A stretch of DNA of 64,000 bases from Orientallactaga sibirica (taxonomy: Eukaryota > Chordata > Mammalia > Rodentia > Dipodidae), in the NCBI GenBank assembly GCA_036365145.1, contig JAEOAD010000001.1:99669501-99733500 (forward strand), in the 5' to 3' direction. Under the pieces are notes generated by a model. It did not search any database. It was not told the DNA's origin and saw only the letters and a program-made list of their open reading frames with translations. Positions 10,862-22,259 of the stretch are shown piece after piece. The stretch's first letter is position 1. The number at the start of each line of letters is the position of its first letter. The translations under genes were made by a program, and so were the position numbers.

Positions 10862-13800
10862 GATGAGCCATTTTGACAGATAAAGAGTTGGGTATTCTGA
10901 ACAACAGGAATATTTGCTTTTTGAATTCTTCCTGCCAGTTTGTTATCAGCCTGAATTTATCTCAGTATAGAATTTGGGAATCAGGAATGTTCATTTTACT
11001 TCCAGTCCAAAAGTTTATTTCATTTAACTTAAAAAGCACATCTTGCCTTTGTTGCACTTTTATTCCTGCTCAACTTGTTCTGTACTCCTTACTATTGTCT
11101 AATAGTCTAGGTAATGGTTTAGTTTATACAGTGTTACTTATCACAGTTAGTGGTACTTTGTTATAGCAACCTTATGAATGTGATCTACACCCCCGGCAAT
11201 AAACTAAAGAAGAATGGAAGGTATAACTAAAGTATAGCAGGATGCAGGAAACAGAGCCAATGTCTGTTCATGAAAGCTCATGACCCTATATGGTTGAAAA
11301 ATGTTGAAATCCATGAGAAAGAGTTAATGTATTAAAGGTCATGATATAAAGCACTTTGAAGGTTGAAATGCATACATAAGGAACAGTCATGGGCTTGTTA
11401 TAGTTTCTTAGAATATTCAACAAGCAATTTTCTTATCCACAGGAAAATATTATCAGTAGCAAATAGCCAATCCTTCTTCTCAGGAGGATTTTCCCCCTGG
11501 GAATCTTTTCCAGTTGCTAATGGACCCATCATCAAAATATGATGTGAGCAAAGAATGATATTTCTTTAGTTAAGATGGCATTTTTCTTCTACAGACCCAG
11601 TGAAATGTGAAAAAAAAATCTATCCTAAAAAATAGCTGGCAATGAAAGTGGTCACTGATCACTTATCTTGCAGAATGGTGGATGTAAGTGATAGAGAGAC
11701 TGATGGATGAACGAAATGACCCCAGGAAGACAGGAGCATAGAGAATACTATACCTACCAGGTCCTGCCAGTCTGAGACCCAGTGAACTGTGTTGTTTTGT
11801 AAAAATGAATGAACACAACACTTACAGCCTGAGGTAGAGCAAACAGATCAGTACTTCAATCCCCACTCTTTAATTAAAGTAATGGAAAACTGACCCTGTC
11901 TCAAATCTATTAGTACCTTGCAATTAAGTCTTTAATGGAGGTTCAATGGCTGAATACTCCATCTTTTAAGGAAAATAAATTGTTGACAATTCACTTTAGG
12001 TTGGAAGTTGTTAGTCTTTCTCCTAAATTACAATCTTCCACACTCGAGTCCTTAAAAATTCTTAAAAGAGACTTGTTTAATATACATTAGTCCGGGGTAG
12101 GATGGCATGAAGTCATCCTACCAATCAAAGATCCTATAAAAAGAGAGTGAGAAACACTTTGGTTGTCGTGAAAAAAACATTTTTTCAATTTCAGAGACAT
12201 TAGCTGATAAAGGAGTCCTGTGGGTACACGAGATCACAGCAGGCTACATCAGTCCTCTGCGCACAACTGCCCAGGAATTGGAATAATGAACACTTGTCAT
12301 AGGGAGGAATGGGATGTAGAGGGAAAAAGGTCTCCCATGAATAATTCAGATCAAGAGGAGAGTTAATCTATTTATGTATCCCTAACCAAGATGCTCAGGT
12401 TGGCAAGGATTCTTAGGAGACTGCAGTATATATATATATGATACATAGCCTCAGAGCTCAGCTGAATTGCTTGTATGTTGCTACCTGAAACTAGAAGAAA
12501 TTGTATGACTTCCACCTACTAGTTAAGTATCTTCTCCTTTATTAATATTAAAAAAACACAAAATATTATGTGGAGAGCTATAAACAGAGAAAGATATTTT
12601 AACTTGTGTTCTCATCACATACATACAGATCATTTAATATTTTGATAGACATTTTTCAGTTACTATTTTATATGAATGTTCATATGCTACATAATTATGA
12701 TCAAAAATATGATTTTAATATATATTATATATATTAAAGTTACATGAGTGTTTTAATATAGAGAAGTGTGCATGTAGTAGTAATGTACAGCATTTTCCAT
12801 GGTTATATTTTAAGTTTCATGTGATTAAATAGTCTTTAAAAATGTAAGCTAAATACTTATAAAATAATCTAGTGTATGGGAATATTATTACTTTTCATTT
12901 AATATTAAATAATTTATTTTCTAGCTCTTTAGCTTCCTGTTTACCCTTCATTCCCTGGTGAAAAAAAAAAGAGCTCAACAATTATTTGGGAATTATGACA
13001 TAATGCATGTTAAGCAGAAGCAAGCAGTTGAAATTCCATGAACAGAGCTCCCCACTTCCACCTATATTTGTATACCTTGTGTCTTGTGTGCTCAGATTTA
13101 CAACTCTTTGAAGATAAGTAAATCCAATTTGAGTCTACCTACTGGTGAGGAAGAGGCTCAAATCAGGAAAGATCTTTCAGCAAATACCTACATTTTCTAT
13201 TTAGAGTGAATATTATTGTTTCCAATTACTCATTGCCCTTCTGTTTGAGAGCATTGCACCCTTCTCCCATATTGACTTCAGAACCAGCACTGTGATTTCC
13301 TAACGTGCTTTTAGTGCACTGTCATGATCATTGTCAAGTATTAACTGATGGGTCCTTTGTATTGTTCTGTACTTGACATCCTGTATCTGTCCCATGCTGA
13401 GCACTTCTAAGGCATAATTTCTTCAATGTTTATAGCTATGGTATTAAAAAAATTCATCTGGCTTAATTTATTTTCTTTGCATTCATTGGTACATGAATGT
13501 TGGTTATTTGATTCACTTACTTATTTGTTCTCTGGCTCATTTACTCAAACAATATTGAGTAAGATCTCACCATGTACTAGTTGTTGTAATAGGCCTTGGA
13601 AGGCCATTTTTGCCAAACACAGTTTGTGACACTAATGTTTTAGATTTGGGACAAGGAAACAGTGCCAAACAATGTAGAGAATGAGTGAAATAACCAGAGC
13701 TAACACTGCACCTACTGCCATCTCAGCACATCCAAGGATGTCAAGCAAATTTTTTATAACACTCAGTGCCTACTTATACCCATCCTTTATCTTGTTTCCT

Positions 13801-13865
13801 ATACCGAGAGTGTAAAATTTTTCCAATCACGATAAGTTTGACATTAATATGTAACTAATATACAC
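10862..13865. other. 3-kb AT-rich stretch without recognised gene or interspersed repeat
   Basis: This is the longest interval in the left half without a SINE or L1 I can place. It holds short AT runs (12427-12440, 12716-12737) and a 9-bp hairpin at 12096-12122. Frames at 10873-11166 and 13426-13629 show no recognisable protein features. Confidence 0.4.
12096..12122. other. Perfect 9-bp inverted repeat
   Basis: GGTAGGATG at 12096-12104 and CATCCTACC at 12114-12122 are exact complements around a 9-base spacer. Confidence 0.9.
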
Positions 13866-13869
13866 TCAC

Positions 13870-14935
13870 AGGATGAACATATCACTCTCTTCTCCAGGTT
13901 TAACCCACATTCACCAACAAGTATAAGCACACATCACTCTCTTCTCCATGTATAACCCACATTAAGCAACAAGAATGAGCACACTTCACACTCTTCTACA
14001 GGTATAACCCACATACACAACAAGGATGAGCACACTTCACAGTCTTCTCCAGGTATAACCCACATACACAACAGGGATGAACACACATGACAGTCTTCAC
14101 CAGGTATAACCCACATACACCAACAGGGATGAGCACACTTCACACTCTTCTCCAGGTATAACCCACATACACCAACAGGAATGAGCACACTTCACAGTCT
14201 TCTTCAGGTATAACCCACATACACAACAGGGATGAACACACATGACAGTCTTCACCAGGTATAACCCACATACACCAACAGGGATGAGCACACTTCACAG
14301 TCTTCTCCAGGTATAACCCATATACACCAACAGGGATAAACACACATCACACTCTTTTCCAGGTATCACCCACATTCACCAACAGGGATGAGCATACATC
14401 ACTCTCTTCTCCAGGTATAACACACATTCATCAACAGGTATGAACACACATCACACTCTTCTCAAGGTATAACACACATACACCAAGAGAGATGAATACA
14501 CATCACAGTCTTGTCCAGGTATAACCCATAAAGAAAAACAGTGATTAACACACATCACTCTCTTCTCCAGCTTTAACCCACATACACAAACAGGGATGAA
14601 CACACATCACTATCTTCTCCAGGTATAACCCACATTCACCAACAGGGATGAGTTCACATCATACTCTTCTCTAGTTATAAAACACATTCACCAACAGGGA
14701 TGAACACACATCACAGTCTTGTCCAGGTATAACCCACATTCACCAACAGGGATGGACACACATCACACCTTTCTCCAGGTATAACCCAATACACAACAGG
14801 GATGAGCACACATCACTCTCTTCTCCAGGTATAACCCACATTCACCAACAGGGATGGACACACATCACACTCTTCTCCATGTATAACCCATATTCACCAA
14901 GAGGGATGAGGACACATCACACTCTTCTCCAGGTA
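13870..14935. repeat. Minisatellite, 51/52-bp unit, about 20 copies
   Basis: The unit runs GGTATAACCCACATTCACCA, then ACAGGGATGAACACACATCA, then a CTCTTCTCCA-like end. GGTATAACC starts at 14001, 14052, 14103, 14155, 14207, 14258 and 14310, giving spacings of 51-52 bp. The 51-bp form has ACACAAC where the 52-bp form has ACACCAAC. The plus strand is C-rich and G-poor, about 18 C to 6 G per unit. A three-unit block (14052-14206) is duplicated at 14207-14361. Confidence 0.97.
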
Positions 14936-15415
14936 GGGTCCATTTTGAAGCTGCAGGCCTGTAGTTACCCTATTTTTCACTGTGGCCCATGATAGGTACC
15001 ATGAGTTTCTCCTCATATTGTATCTAGGTTAGTTCATGTTGTATCTGAGATTGAGGAGGCCTTAGGTATCCACCATACTCTTTTTCCAAGCCATATATCA
15101 ATGGTATAGGTGAGTAAATGGGAATATTTCAATCCTTATTAGGCTCTATGTTGAAATGGAGCTCAAAGCCTGTCAGAACTCCAAGCAGAAGGGAAAGTGA
15201 ATCACATTGGATATTTGAGAGAAAATCAGAAGTTAAATTAGAGAAAGAAGAGGAAAAAAAATGAAATAATCAGTAGGATCAAACAGAAGAATGCTCATAG
15301 CCAATAGCCCCAATGCTTTGGTCTAAGTGATGTCACTAAATGTGGGTCATCACCAACTTATTTTCTTTTATTAACATGAAAAGGCAGGTTAGGTGAAATG
15401 TTTTCTGTAAAAATA

Positions 15416-16140
15416 ATACCAACGGCTCTTGATTTGGCTAATTGATCCACTCAGTGGAATGGAACTCATTGCTGGAACTGGGAAATAAGTAAAAACCATG
15501 TACAAAAAATGAGCACAGTCTCCAATCAAGATACAATCAAATGTGCGCTAGAAGAGGGCCTACCCATATAAAATTCCCTCCAAGCTCTCTATGGCCATCC
15601 CATATATCTAGTACTAATTTCTCTCTCCGTTGGAGAATTTGCATATTTTTTCCAGATGGACAACGAACCTGAAGGGAGGATCAGCCAATCACACCTCACC
15701 AGGGCTCCAGCTGAAACCACAGAGTAATGTGGAGGAAGGGCAAGAGTTCAGCACTCTTGGGGATCACTACACCAGAACAAGGTTGAAGGAGATCAACACA
15801 GAGAACATCTAACTCCCACTAAGCCAGACATCCAGAGACACAGAGGCTCCCAAAACCTCATCACTGAAGTAGACCTAAAATGACCCCAGTGTGGCTCAGG
15901 GAAATTTGCGGAAGAGGGGGCGGAAAGAATGTTAGAGCCACAAGTTTTGGGGCATTATGCACAGAGTCTTGGCCTATCCCCCATAGCTCTTGACTACCCC
16001 CACAATGCATGAACCACATTCCCCATTGATGAGGGTCCCTATGGAAGAGGAAGGACAGGGAGGAGGATAATGGAGTCACCACTATGAATGTAAAACTAGA
16101 ATAATATACATAAGAATAAATAAAATTTAAAAAAACAAAA
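15416..16140 (+). mobile_element. LINE-1 3' UTR, 5'-truncated
   Basis: It is co-linear with 26685-27393: GGAACTGGGAAATAAGT, AGAGGGCCTAC, GTTGGAGAAT, then TGAAACCA...AGAGTAA, CATCACTGAAGTAGA and a final AATAAATAAAATTTAAAA tail. Only the non-coding 3' end was retained. Frames at 15630-15812 and 15861-16082 lie inside it and are not genes. Confidence 0.85.
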
Positions 16141-16229
16141 ATAAATAATTTAATTAATTCTGTATTGTTATTTGTTCTCTAAAAAGAAGTATCCTCCCTA
16201 TCACAGTATATGAAATTTAAAATTTATTA

Positions 16230-16367
16230 CATCATGACCTATCCCTTATGTCATTTTATTTTACATTTATGCAAATCTAATAGATATAGAATATTTTAAT
16301 TTTGTGTTTTACTCACATTTCCTTAATACAATATCAGATGGTTATCTTGTGCTTATTTGGCTAGTTG

Positions 16368-16398
<31 letters not shown>

Positions 16399-16760
16399 TT
16401 TTACACTAGTAATGATTATTTCATGCATTTTGCCCTTATGTCACACCTGTTTTTTGCTTTTTCTGTGGATTTATTGAAATTCTCTATAAATTTTGGGTAC
16501 TTATCCTCTGTCAGTTTTATTCATTGCAAATAAATTCTCAATGTCTTATTGCTTGTATTTTACCTTCTTTATAATGGCTTTAGTGAACAGACGTTTAAAA
16601 TTTGAATAATTTGAGCTCACTCCTTTTATTATTCATCCTTTCTACTGCCATTTTTATTCAAAAAAGCATGAAATTGTAAAGATAATTTCTTACACTTTAT
16701 TATCAATATTTAAAAGTTTTACTTTGCACAATTGCTATGTTGTGCACCAAGATTTGCCTG
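16230..16760 (-). mobile_element. Ancient LINE-1 fragment, inverted
   Basis: TTTTGGGTACTTATCCTCTG, TCATTGCAAATAAATTCTC and AGTGAACAGACGTTTAAAAT follow the order of an inverted mammalian L1 ORF2 3' region. It is too decayed to translate. A 29-base T run sits at 16368-16396. Confidence 0.55.
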
Positions 16761-17011
16761 TGCCCCAAACCTCTTCCTCTTATGTTGTAGCTGATACTCA
16801 GCCATTCTTTTATTCCCTCATTGAATCTTGACATGTTATTTATAAAGCTTAATTCCCATTTTCTATATGACATAGCCAATTAAAACAAGCTTTGTCTGGC
16901 TTCTCCCTCCCCAGACATCTGTTACTGAATTTGGGTTTCTTTAATAATTTAACTAACTTCTGAATAATAAGAATGCAAGTATATACCTACAACAGCAAAT
17001 AATTAAAATTC

Positions 17012-17370
17012 ATGTGCATGGGTGTCAGTGTGCACATGTTCCTATGTGTGCAGGGACACATATTCGTGAGTTCATGTGTGCCCTGATGTTGTGGATGCCA
17101 GAAGACAACTTTGGGTGCATTCCTCAGATGACATTTTTTTTTTTTTTTTTAAGGAAGGGTCTCTCACTGGTCCAGAATGAGTGAAGTAGGCTAAGGGGAC
17201 TGGCCACGTAGCTCAAGGAATCTGCCTGTTTTAACATCTCTAGCTGTGGGATTATAAACCTGTTCCACTATACATGGCTTTTTTTTTTTAATGTGTGTTC
17301 TGAAGATCAAACTCAGGCCTATATGCATGCAAAGTAAGAATTTTACTGACAAAATTATCTTCCCGTTTTA
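17012..17370 (-). repeat. B4 SINE, inverted
   Basis: GATGCCAGAAGACAACTTTG, a T run, AGGGTCTCTCACTGGTCC, GTGGGATTATAAACC, then TGAAGATCAAACTCAGGCC and a head-like end. This is the B1-then-tRNA-head order of an inverted B4, in an old copy. Confidence 0.6.
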
Positions 17371-17390
17371 TTTTGATTTTGTTTTTAATG

Positions 17391-17418
17391 TAAACTAGTA
17401 AGTTAAGTTACTAGTTTA
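17391..17418. other. Perfect 11-bp inverted repeat with a 6-base loop
   Basis: TAAACTAGTAA (17391-17401) and TTACTAGTTTA (17408-17418) are exact complements. AAGTTAA and TTAACTT, partly overlapping it, allow an alternative pairing. Confidence 0.9.
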
Positions 17419-17684
17419 ACTTAATATAAAAGCTTACAATTTTTGAAGTTGGCAACATTATGAAAGGCGATTAAAGTGGAAATCTGTGATGTATCCTTTG
17501 GCATTGTTTATACCCACTATTGTTTTCATCACTACTTCCCTAAGGACATTTGACATTTTAATTTTCCTATTTACCTTTTCATGTAATATTTTATAATGGG
17601 TTATATTTTATAGCATAGTGTTGGGATTTGAAACAAGGACCACAACTCATCATGCTAGTTAATAAATTTCACTATTAACCAATA

Positions 17685-17985
17685 TGTTAGTTAATTGTCT
17701 CTTCTTTACAAGATACCTGACAATAGCAGCTTAATGAAGGATTTGGATTGGCTCACGGTTTAAGGGTACAGTTATTATGGCAGGGAGAGGAGGAAGCCAG
17801 AGTGGTGATAACTGTGACATCAAGAACACAAGGCTGCTGTAGCCATCAGGAAGCAGGGTAAGGTGGCTGCCAGTGCTTGGTTCACTTTGTCTTTTTGTAT
17901 CCAGCCATGAGGTGGTGCCATGCACATTCAGAGTGCATCTTCCCTTTCTCAGTGACACTGTTCTGGAAACACCTTCATGTACATA
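17685..17985 (-). mobile_element. MaLR LTR, inverted, decayed
   Basis: TGTTAGTTAATTGTCTCTTC, GGATTGGCTCACGGTTTAAG and GGCAGGGAGAGGAGGAAGCC are landmarks of inverted ORR1/MT-type LTRs. The right border is approximate. Confidence 0.5.
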
Positions 17986-17999
17986 CCCAGATGTGAGTC

Positions 18000-18570
18000 T
18001 ACATCTATTCTACTTAACGATGAAGATGAGCTGTAATACCCCTGTTTGTAGAAAAATTCTTGTTCTATTGAGAACATATGGCCTCAATGTTCATAATTAT
18101 TTTCTAATATGTAATTATTTTCCTTCCCATTTTTTTTTTTTAGCACAAGAGTCATCTCATGCTGATCCAAGCAGAGACTATCATAGGGTCAAGTGTATGA
18201 TGCATACTCAATAATTCTATAATAATAGCAAACTGTATTATGCTCAAATTCTAATGGAGTAATTTAGAGGATATTTTACAATATCACCATGGACTTTGAA
18301 CGCTTATCATTTCTGCTTGATGGTCTGCCCTACGAAAATGACAGGCAGCACATCTTGTTTGCTTAGATGCACTCCCTTCCAAGAGCTGTTTGTGATATCA
18401 CTATCCCAAAGAGCAGGACAAGCATCTTTTGGATTCAGAGAAGAAACAAAGAAGATAAGAGATGCAGATAGCCCTACTGCTTTCCTCAGAGTACAGGCTC
18501 TTGAGAAGGTGTGGTCATTGCAGGCTTATTATAGCTATGGTTCTTAAGCAAATTTGGTCTTCACCAAATC
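18000..18570. other. Stretch without recognised feature
   Basis: No family assignment. Plus-strand frames ending at 18214 and 18547 have no recognisable domain or splice context. Confidence 0.35.
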
Positions 18571-18571
18571 C

Positions 18572-19308
18572 TGTAGTTCTGAGAAGGAGTCAGGTAGTTT
18601 TGTCAGATTCTTAAAGTGGCTAGGCCCCTAAAAGTATCCCTGTAGTCTCCACTTTGCTAGAAATCAAAGAATGATTTGAGTTTTCATCTCTTCCCTATAT
18701 CTTTTCCTCCACAAACAACCTGGGCCCCTGCTGGGAGAGAAGTCTTTCCTAGGATTTAATCCTAACATTGCGGTTGGTCAAGTTCAGTCCCCAGAACTTG
18801 TCCTCATGGCTGGCCTTTTCTTGAGACAGCCCCTAGTCCAGACCAATCAGTTGTCTCTCTGACTCACCTGAGCCAGAATGTAGGGCCTAACACTATAAGG
18901 TTATAAATACATTTACCTGGGGAGGGCAAACTCTGTTGGCTCCCATTCATTGCTTGTGAACCACCAGGTTCTGTTGAGTCTCAGCTGGGCTGAGATGAGG
19001 GGAGAATGTCCTGACCCCCTATGCCCACATAGGTTCTCTACCCTCTCTTGCCCTCCACATGGCAGGAGTGCTTTGAACTCTTCTTTCTTTCCTTTTCTAA
19101 TTCTCTTTTTGAAAGTTTTGCCAGGCCCATTTCATGGGCTCTCAGACTATGTGGGTGTATTCATTTTCCTTCCTTTTGTACTTCCCTCAATAGATATAAT
19201 AATTTAGTAATCATCCTTCTCAGACTGATTTTATCCAATTCTTTGGTTAGGAGTAGACACCAGCCTAGGATTTGGTATTCAAGTACCCTATTCCTAGACC
19301 CCTAACAC
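18572..19308 (+). mobile_element. Possible endogenous retroviral LTR
   Basis: A GC-richer block carries CCAATCAG near 18843, a TATAAATA box near 18901, then a C/T-rich segment with a degenerate AATAAA-like signal near 19190 and an end ...CCCCTAACA. That order fits U3-R-U5 of an LTR. No target duplication or second LTR was found, so the call is tentative. Confidence 0.35.
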
Positions 19309-19309
19309 C

Positions 19310-19903
19310 CTATTTGAGTTCACACAGAGCCCATGGGTTGGCGCAAAGACTCACTACTCTGGAGTAGAAATCAGAACATTGGGATAAAGTCTTTGGCCCC
19401 AGATATTATGCCTTCTTGATTTCCAACTTCCTCGCGTGCACAGAAATAATAGTTATAATGTTAAACCAAAGCTTCAGGTCTGTTTTGGTTGAAATCAAAC
19501 ACTTTAAGTTTATCTGATATATGTCTGACTTCTGTACTAAAGCTGAGTGGCTAGATGCCCTGATAACCCCTCTAGGCATTAGTTTTGATAAGGATAGAGC
19601 ACTGCTAATGATTTCTTTACTCTTGGTTGCTCAGATTAGATAATTTCATATTGAATGACTCTGTCATATGATTAACTGACTTAGTAGGTATCAAAGAGCT
19701 TACTCTAAGAAGCTATAGGTAGGTAGTTAGTCATCAGTTATCATTATTATGGGTTACTTCGTTTTGCTTTCTCAACCCCTGTCAGTACTCAAACACTATG
19801 AAATATTTTTGCTTGTTACTTAAATTGAAGGTTATCATATGAGTAAAATACCAGCAGATTCTATTTTCCTAATGAAATGTGCATGATTCTACTCTTTTCT
19901 TTT
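19310..19903. other. Stretch without recognised feature
   Basis: Unassigned sequence between the LTR-like block and the next SINE. Confidence 0.35.
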
Positions 19904-19918
19904 TCTGAGAACATTTTA

Positions 19919-20135
19919 AAAAATATTTTATTTACTTGCACAGAGAGAGAAGAGACACAGAGAGAGAGAGAGAGAGAGAGAATGGACATGCCAGGGCCTG
20001 TAGCCACTGCAGGTGAACTCCAGATGCATGCTCTACTTTGTAAAACTGGCTTTACATGGTTACTAGGGAATCGAACTTGGGGCATTAGGATTTTGTAGGT
20101 AAGTGCTTTAACCACCAAGCCTTCTCTCTAGCCCC
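19919..20135 (-). repeat. B2-like SINE, inverted, with target duplication
   Basis: ATTTTATTTACTTGCA tail, a GA run, CTCCAGATGCATGCTCTACT, and a head complement ending CTCTCTAGCCCC. TTCTGAGAACATTTT before (from 19904) and TCTGAGAACTATTT after (from 20136) are the likely target duplication. Confidence 0.92.
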
Positions 20136-20260
20136 TCTGAGAACTATTTATACAGACAGATGAACAAATCCAGATGTTTGCATCAGGGAAGACTACATAG
20201 GAGTGAGAAAACAAGTTGATGAACTTAGTATCAGGGAGTACTAATTAAGAGAAGAGGTGA

Positions 20261-20404
20261 AGTCAGGCATGGTGGCACATGCCTTTAATCCCAGCACTAG
20301 GGAAGTCGAGGTAGAAGGACTGCTGTGAGTTCCAGGCAAGCTTCAGACCACTAAATAAGGAATTCCAGGTCAGCCTGGGTTAGAGCAAGACCCTACCCTG
20401 AAAA

Positions 20405-20407
<3 letters not shown>
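20261..20407 (+). repeat. B1 SINE
   Basis: GTCAGGCATGGTGGCACATG, CCTTTAATCCCAGCACTAGG, ATTCCAGGTCAGCCTGGG, then GACCCTACCCTGAAAAACC, with a (GA)n tail. Confidence 0.95.

Positions 20408-20452
<45 letters not shown>
20408..20452. repeat. (GA)n microsatellite at B1 tail
   Basis: A pure GA run directly after the B1 terminus. Confidence 0.95.
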
Positions 20453-20455
<3 letters not shown>

Positions 20456-20669
20456 GTAAGGAAGAATATTCCATTAGAAGATAGCCACTGATCAAGGCTC
20501 TGGCAGGGCTGTGGGCTGGGTCTATAGGAACTGGACTCTCTTTTCATGAAGACAGTAAAAATCTGAGTAATTGGAATGCAGCCGATGCTGATAGGTCAGG
20601 TGATTTAATATTATTAAATAGGCAAAACTCTTTCAATATAGTTTGACAAAAGTCCAACTATATTTTTAA

Positions 20670-20880
20670 TAGATTAATTTATTTATTTGAAAGCAGAGAG
20701 AGAAGAGAGGCAGGGAGAGAGAGAGAGACAATGGGCATATCAGGGCCTCCAAATACTGCTAACGAACTCCAGATGCATACACCACCTTGTACATCTAGCT
20801 TATGTAGGTACTAGGGAATCAAATTTTGGTCATTAGGCTTTGCAACCAAGCACCTTAGCCACTGACCCATCTCTCCAGAC
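20670..20880 (-). repeat. B2-like SINE, inverted, with target duplication
   Basis: AATTTATTTATTTGAAAGCA, body CCAGATGCATACACCACC, and head complement ending CCATCTCTCCAGACC. Flanks CCAACTATATTTTTAA and CCAATTATATTTTTTAA are an imperfect target duplication. Confidence 0.9.
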
Positions 20881-20889
20881 CCAATTATA

Positions 20890-22250
20890 TTTTTTAAAAG
20901 ATTTTTTCTCTTTTTAATATTTTTTATCATTATTATTATTATTCACAAAATGTTTCTTATAGCTACATCATGTGTCAGTACCCTCTTTTCCCTCGTCCCT
21001 GCCCCCATTCCACTGGGGACTCTCCTCAGTGGGTGTGGTAGTTTGAATATATGGCCCCCCAATATATTCAATGTTTTATTACTTTATAGTTTGCATCTGC
21101 AATCACCTTCCTAGAGGCAGTGTCACTGGGGTCCGGTCTTAAGGTGTGCTGATGGTTTGAGATTCCATTGTAAAGATATGCAAAGTGTGCCCAGTAGGAG
21201 TTCCTGAAGTGTGCTGTGTGACTTTTTGGCTGTAGTTTTTGCTCAGTGTTCTGTGTGCCTGGTTGGTTTCTCTCTCTCTGCTTGGCCCTATGAAAGCAGG
21301 CTGCTTCTCTTGCCTTTATGGAACTTCCCCTGGATCTGTAAGCTTCAATAAATAATATCCCTTCCTCCATAACTGTGCCTGGTCTGGAAGTTCATCTCAG
21401 CGAACCTGAAGCTGTCTGCTACAGTGGGGTTGCAGGTATTTCCCATGGGGTTGTACTTATTTATTGTGGGGACAGTAATCAGATTTTTTTGGGGGGCTGG
21501 GGGAGGGAATCTCTCTGGGCCTGATGTCTCAACCTGTGGCTCTTACAATTATTCTGCCCACTCTTCCACAAAATTCCTTGAGCCATGGTGGGTGAGTTTA
21601 AATCTACTTTAGTGATGAGCTCTTAGGAGCTTCTAGATCTCTATCCCCTGGTGCTGATTTTCAGGAACACCATGGAAGCAGCACTCTTGCTCATCTCCCC
21701 ATTCTCCTGTGGATTCAGCTGTGGCTTGGCTGAAGTACTTACTATGGGTAGTTTATCCCCTCGGGTGTCACTACCTTCTGGAAAAAAAAAAAAACAAAAA
21801 AACAAAAAACAGATTCTACAACAGAGAGTGAAGTCAGCATAGTTTAAATGGGATAAACATTATTAATTTAGGGAGAATTTGATGTATGTAACTCCTCTTT
21901 TAGCCAAAGACTAGTGAGAGCTTGGCACTGGAGAACATAACCTTTGTGCCAATAGGATTCTGATCTGGTTTCCATTTCCACATGTGGGTTCCTTTACACG
22001 GAGTGGATCTCCTAGCTAATCAGAAAGTTATTGCTTACCCACTGAAGCTGTGTGCCACTATTGCACTGGAATTTACACCGCGTCAGGGTGTTTGCTTCTG
22101 AGTAGCTTAGACCTCTGGTTGCTCAAACCATTGTTGGCCATTTTCCTTCAGTAGCTTATGTAGCGCTTAATAGGACTAGACAGGCTGTCTGGCGACTGGC
22201 TTTCTTCTGAATTGACTCCTATTTTGCATTTCTTATAGCAGAGAGATAGG
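20890..22250 (-). mobile_element. LINE-1 3' end, inverted, interrupted by an LTR
   Basis: A T-rich tail with ATTATTATTATTATT is followed by the reverse complement of the same L1 3' UTR as at 31736-32430: GTTTCTTATAGCTACATCAT, CCATGGGGTTGTAC, ATTCCTTGAGCCATGGTGGG, AACAGAGAGTGAAGTCAGCAT. The solo LTR at 21034-21423 splits it. The older end near 22250 is approximate. Confidence 0.8.
21034..21423 (+). mobile_element. Solo MaLR-type LTR with 5-bp target duplication
   Basis: A 390-bp block starts TGTGGTAGTTTGAATATATG, typical of MT/ORR1-type MaLR LTRs, and ends GAAGCTGTCTGCTACA. AATAAA lies at 21347-21352. GTGGG precedes it (21029-21033) and follows it (21424-21428), the 5-bp duplication expected of ERVL/MaLR. 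The flanking L1 reads continuously once it is removed. Confidence 0.88.
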
Positions 22251-22259
22251 GAGGTTAAT

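Noticed and set aside
13934..14343. Three overlapping minus-strand frames with Cys-rich repeats (CMWVIPGEDC-like)
   Set aside because: They are translations of the minisatellite. Because units alternate between 51 and 52 bp the frame shifts along the array, so no continuous repeat protein exists.
13870..14935. CRISPR-like array
   Set aside because: Units are directly adjacent with no unique spacers, and the genome is mammalian.
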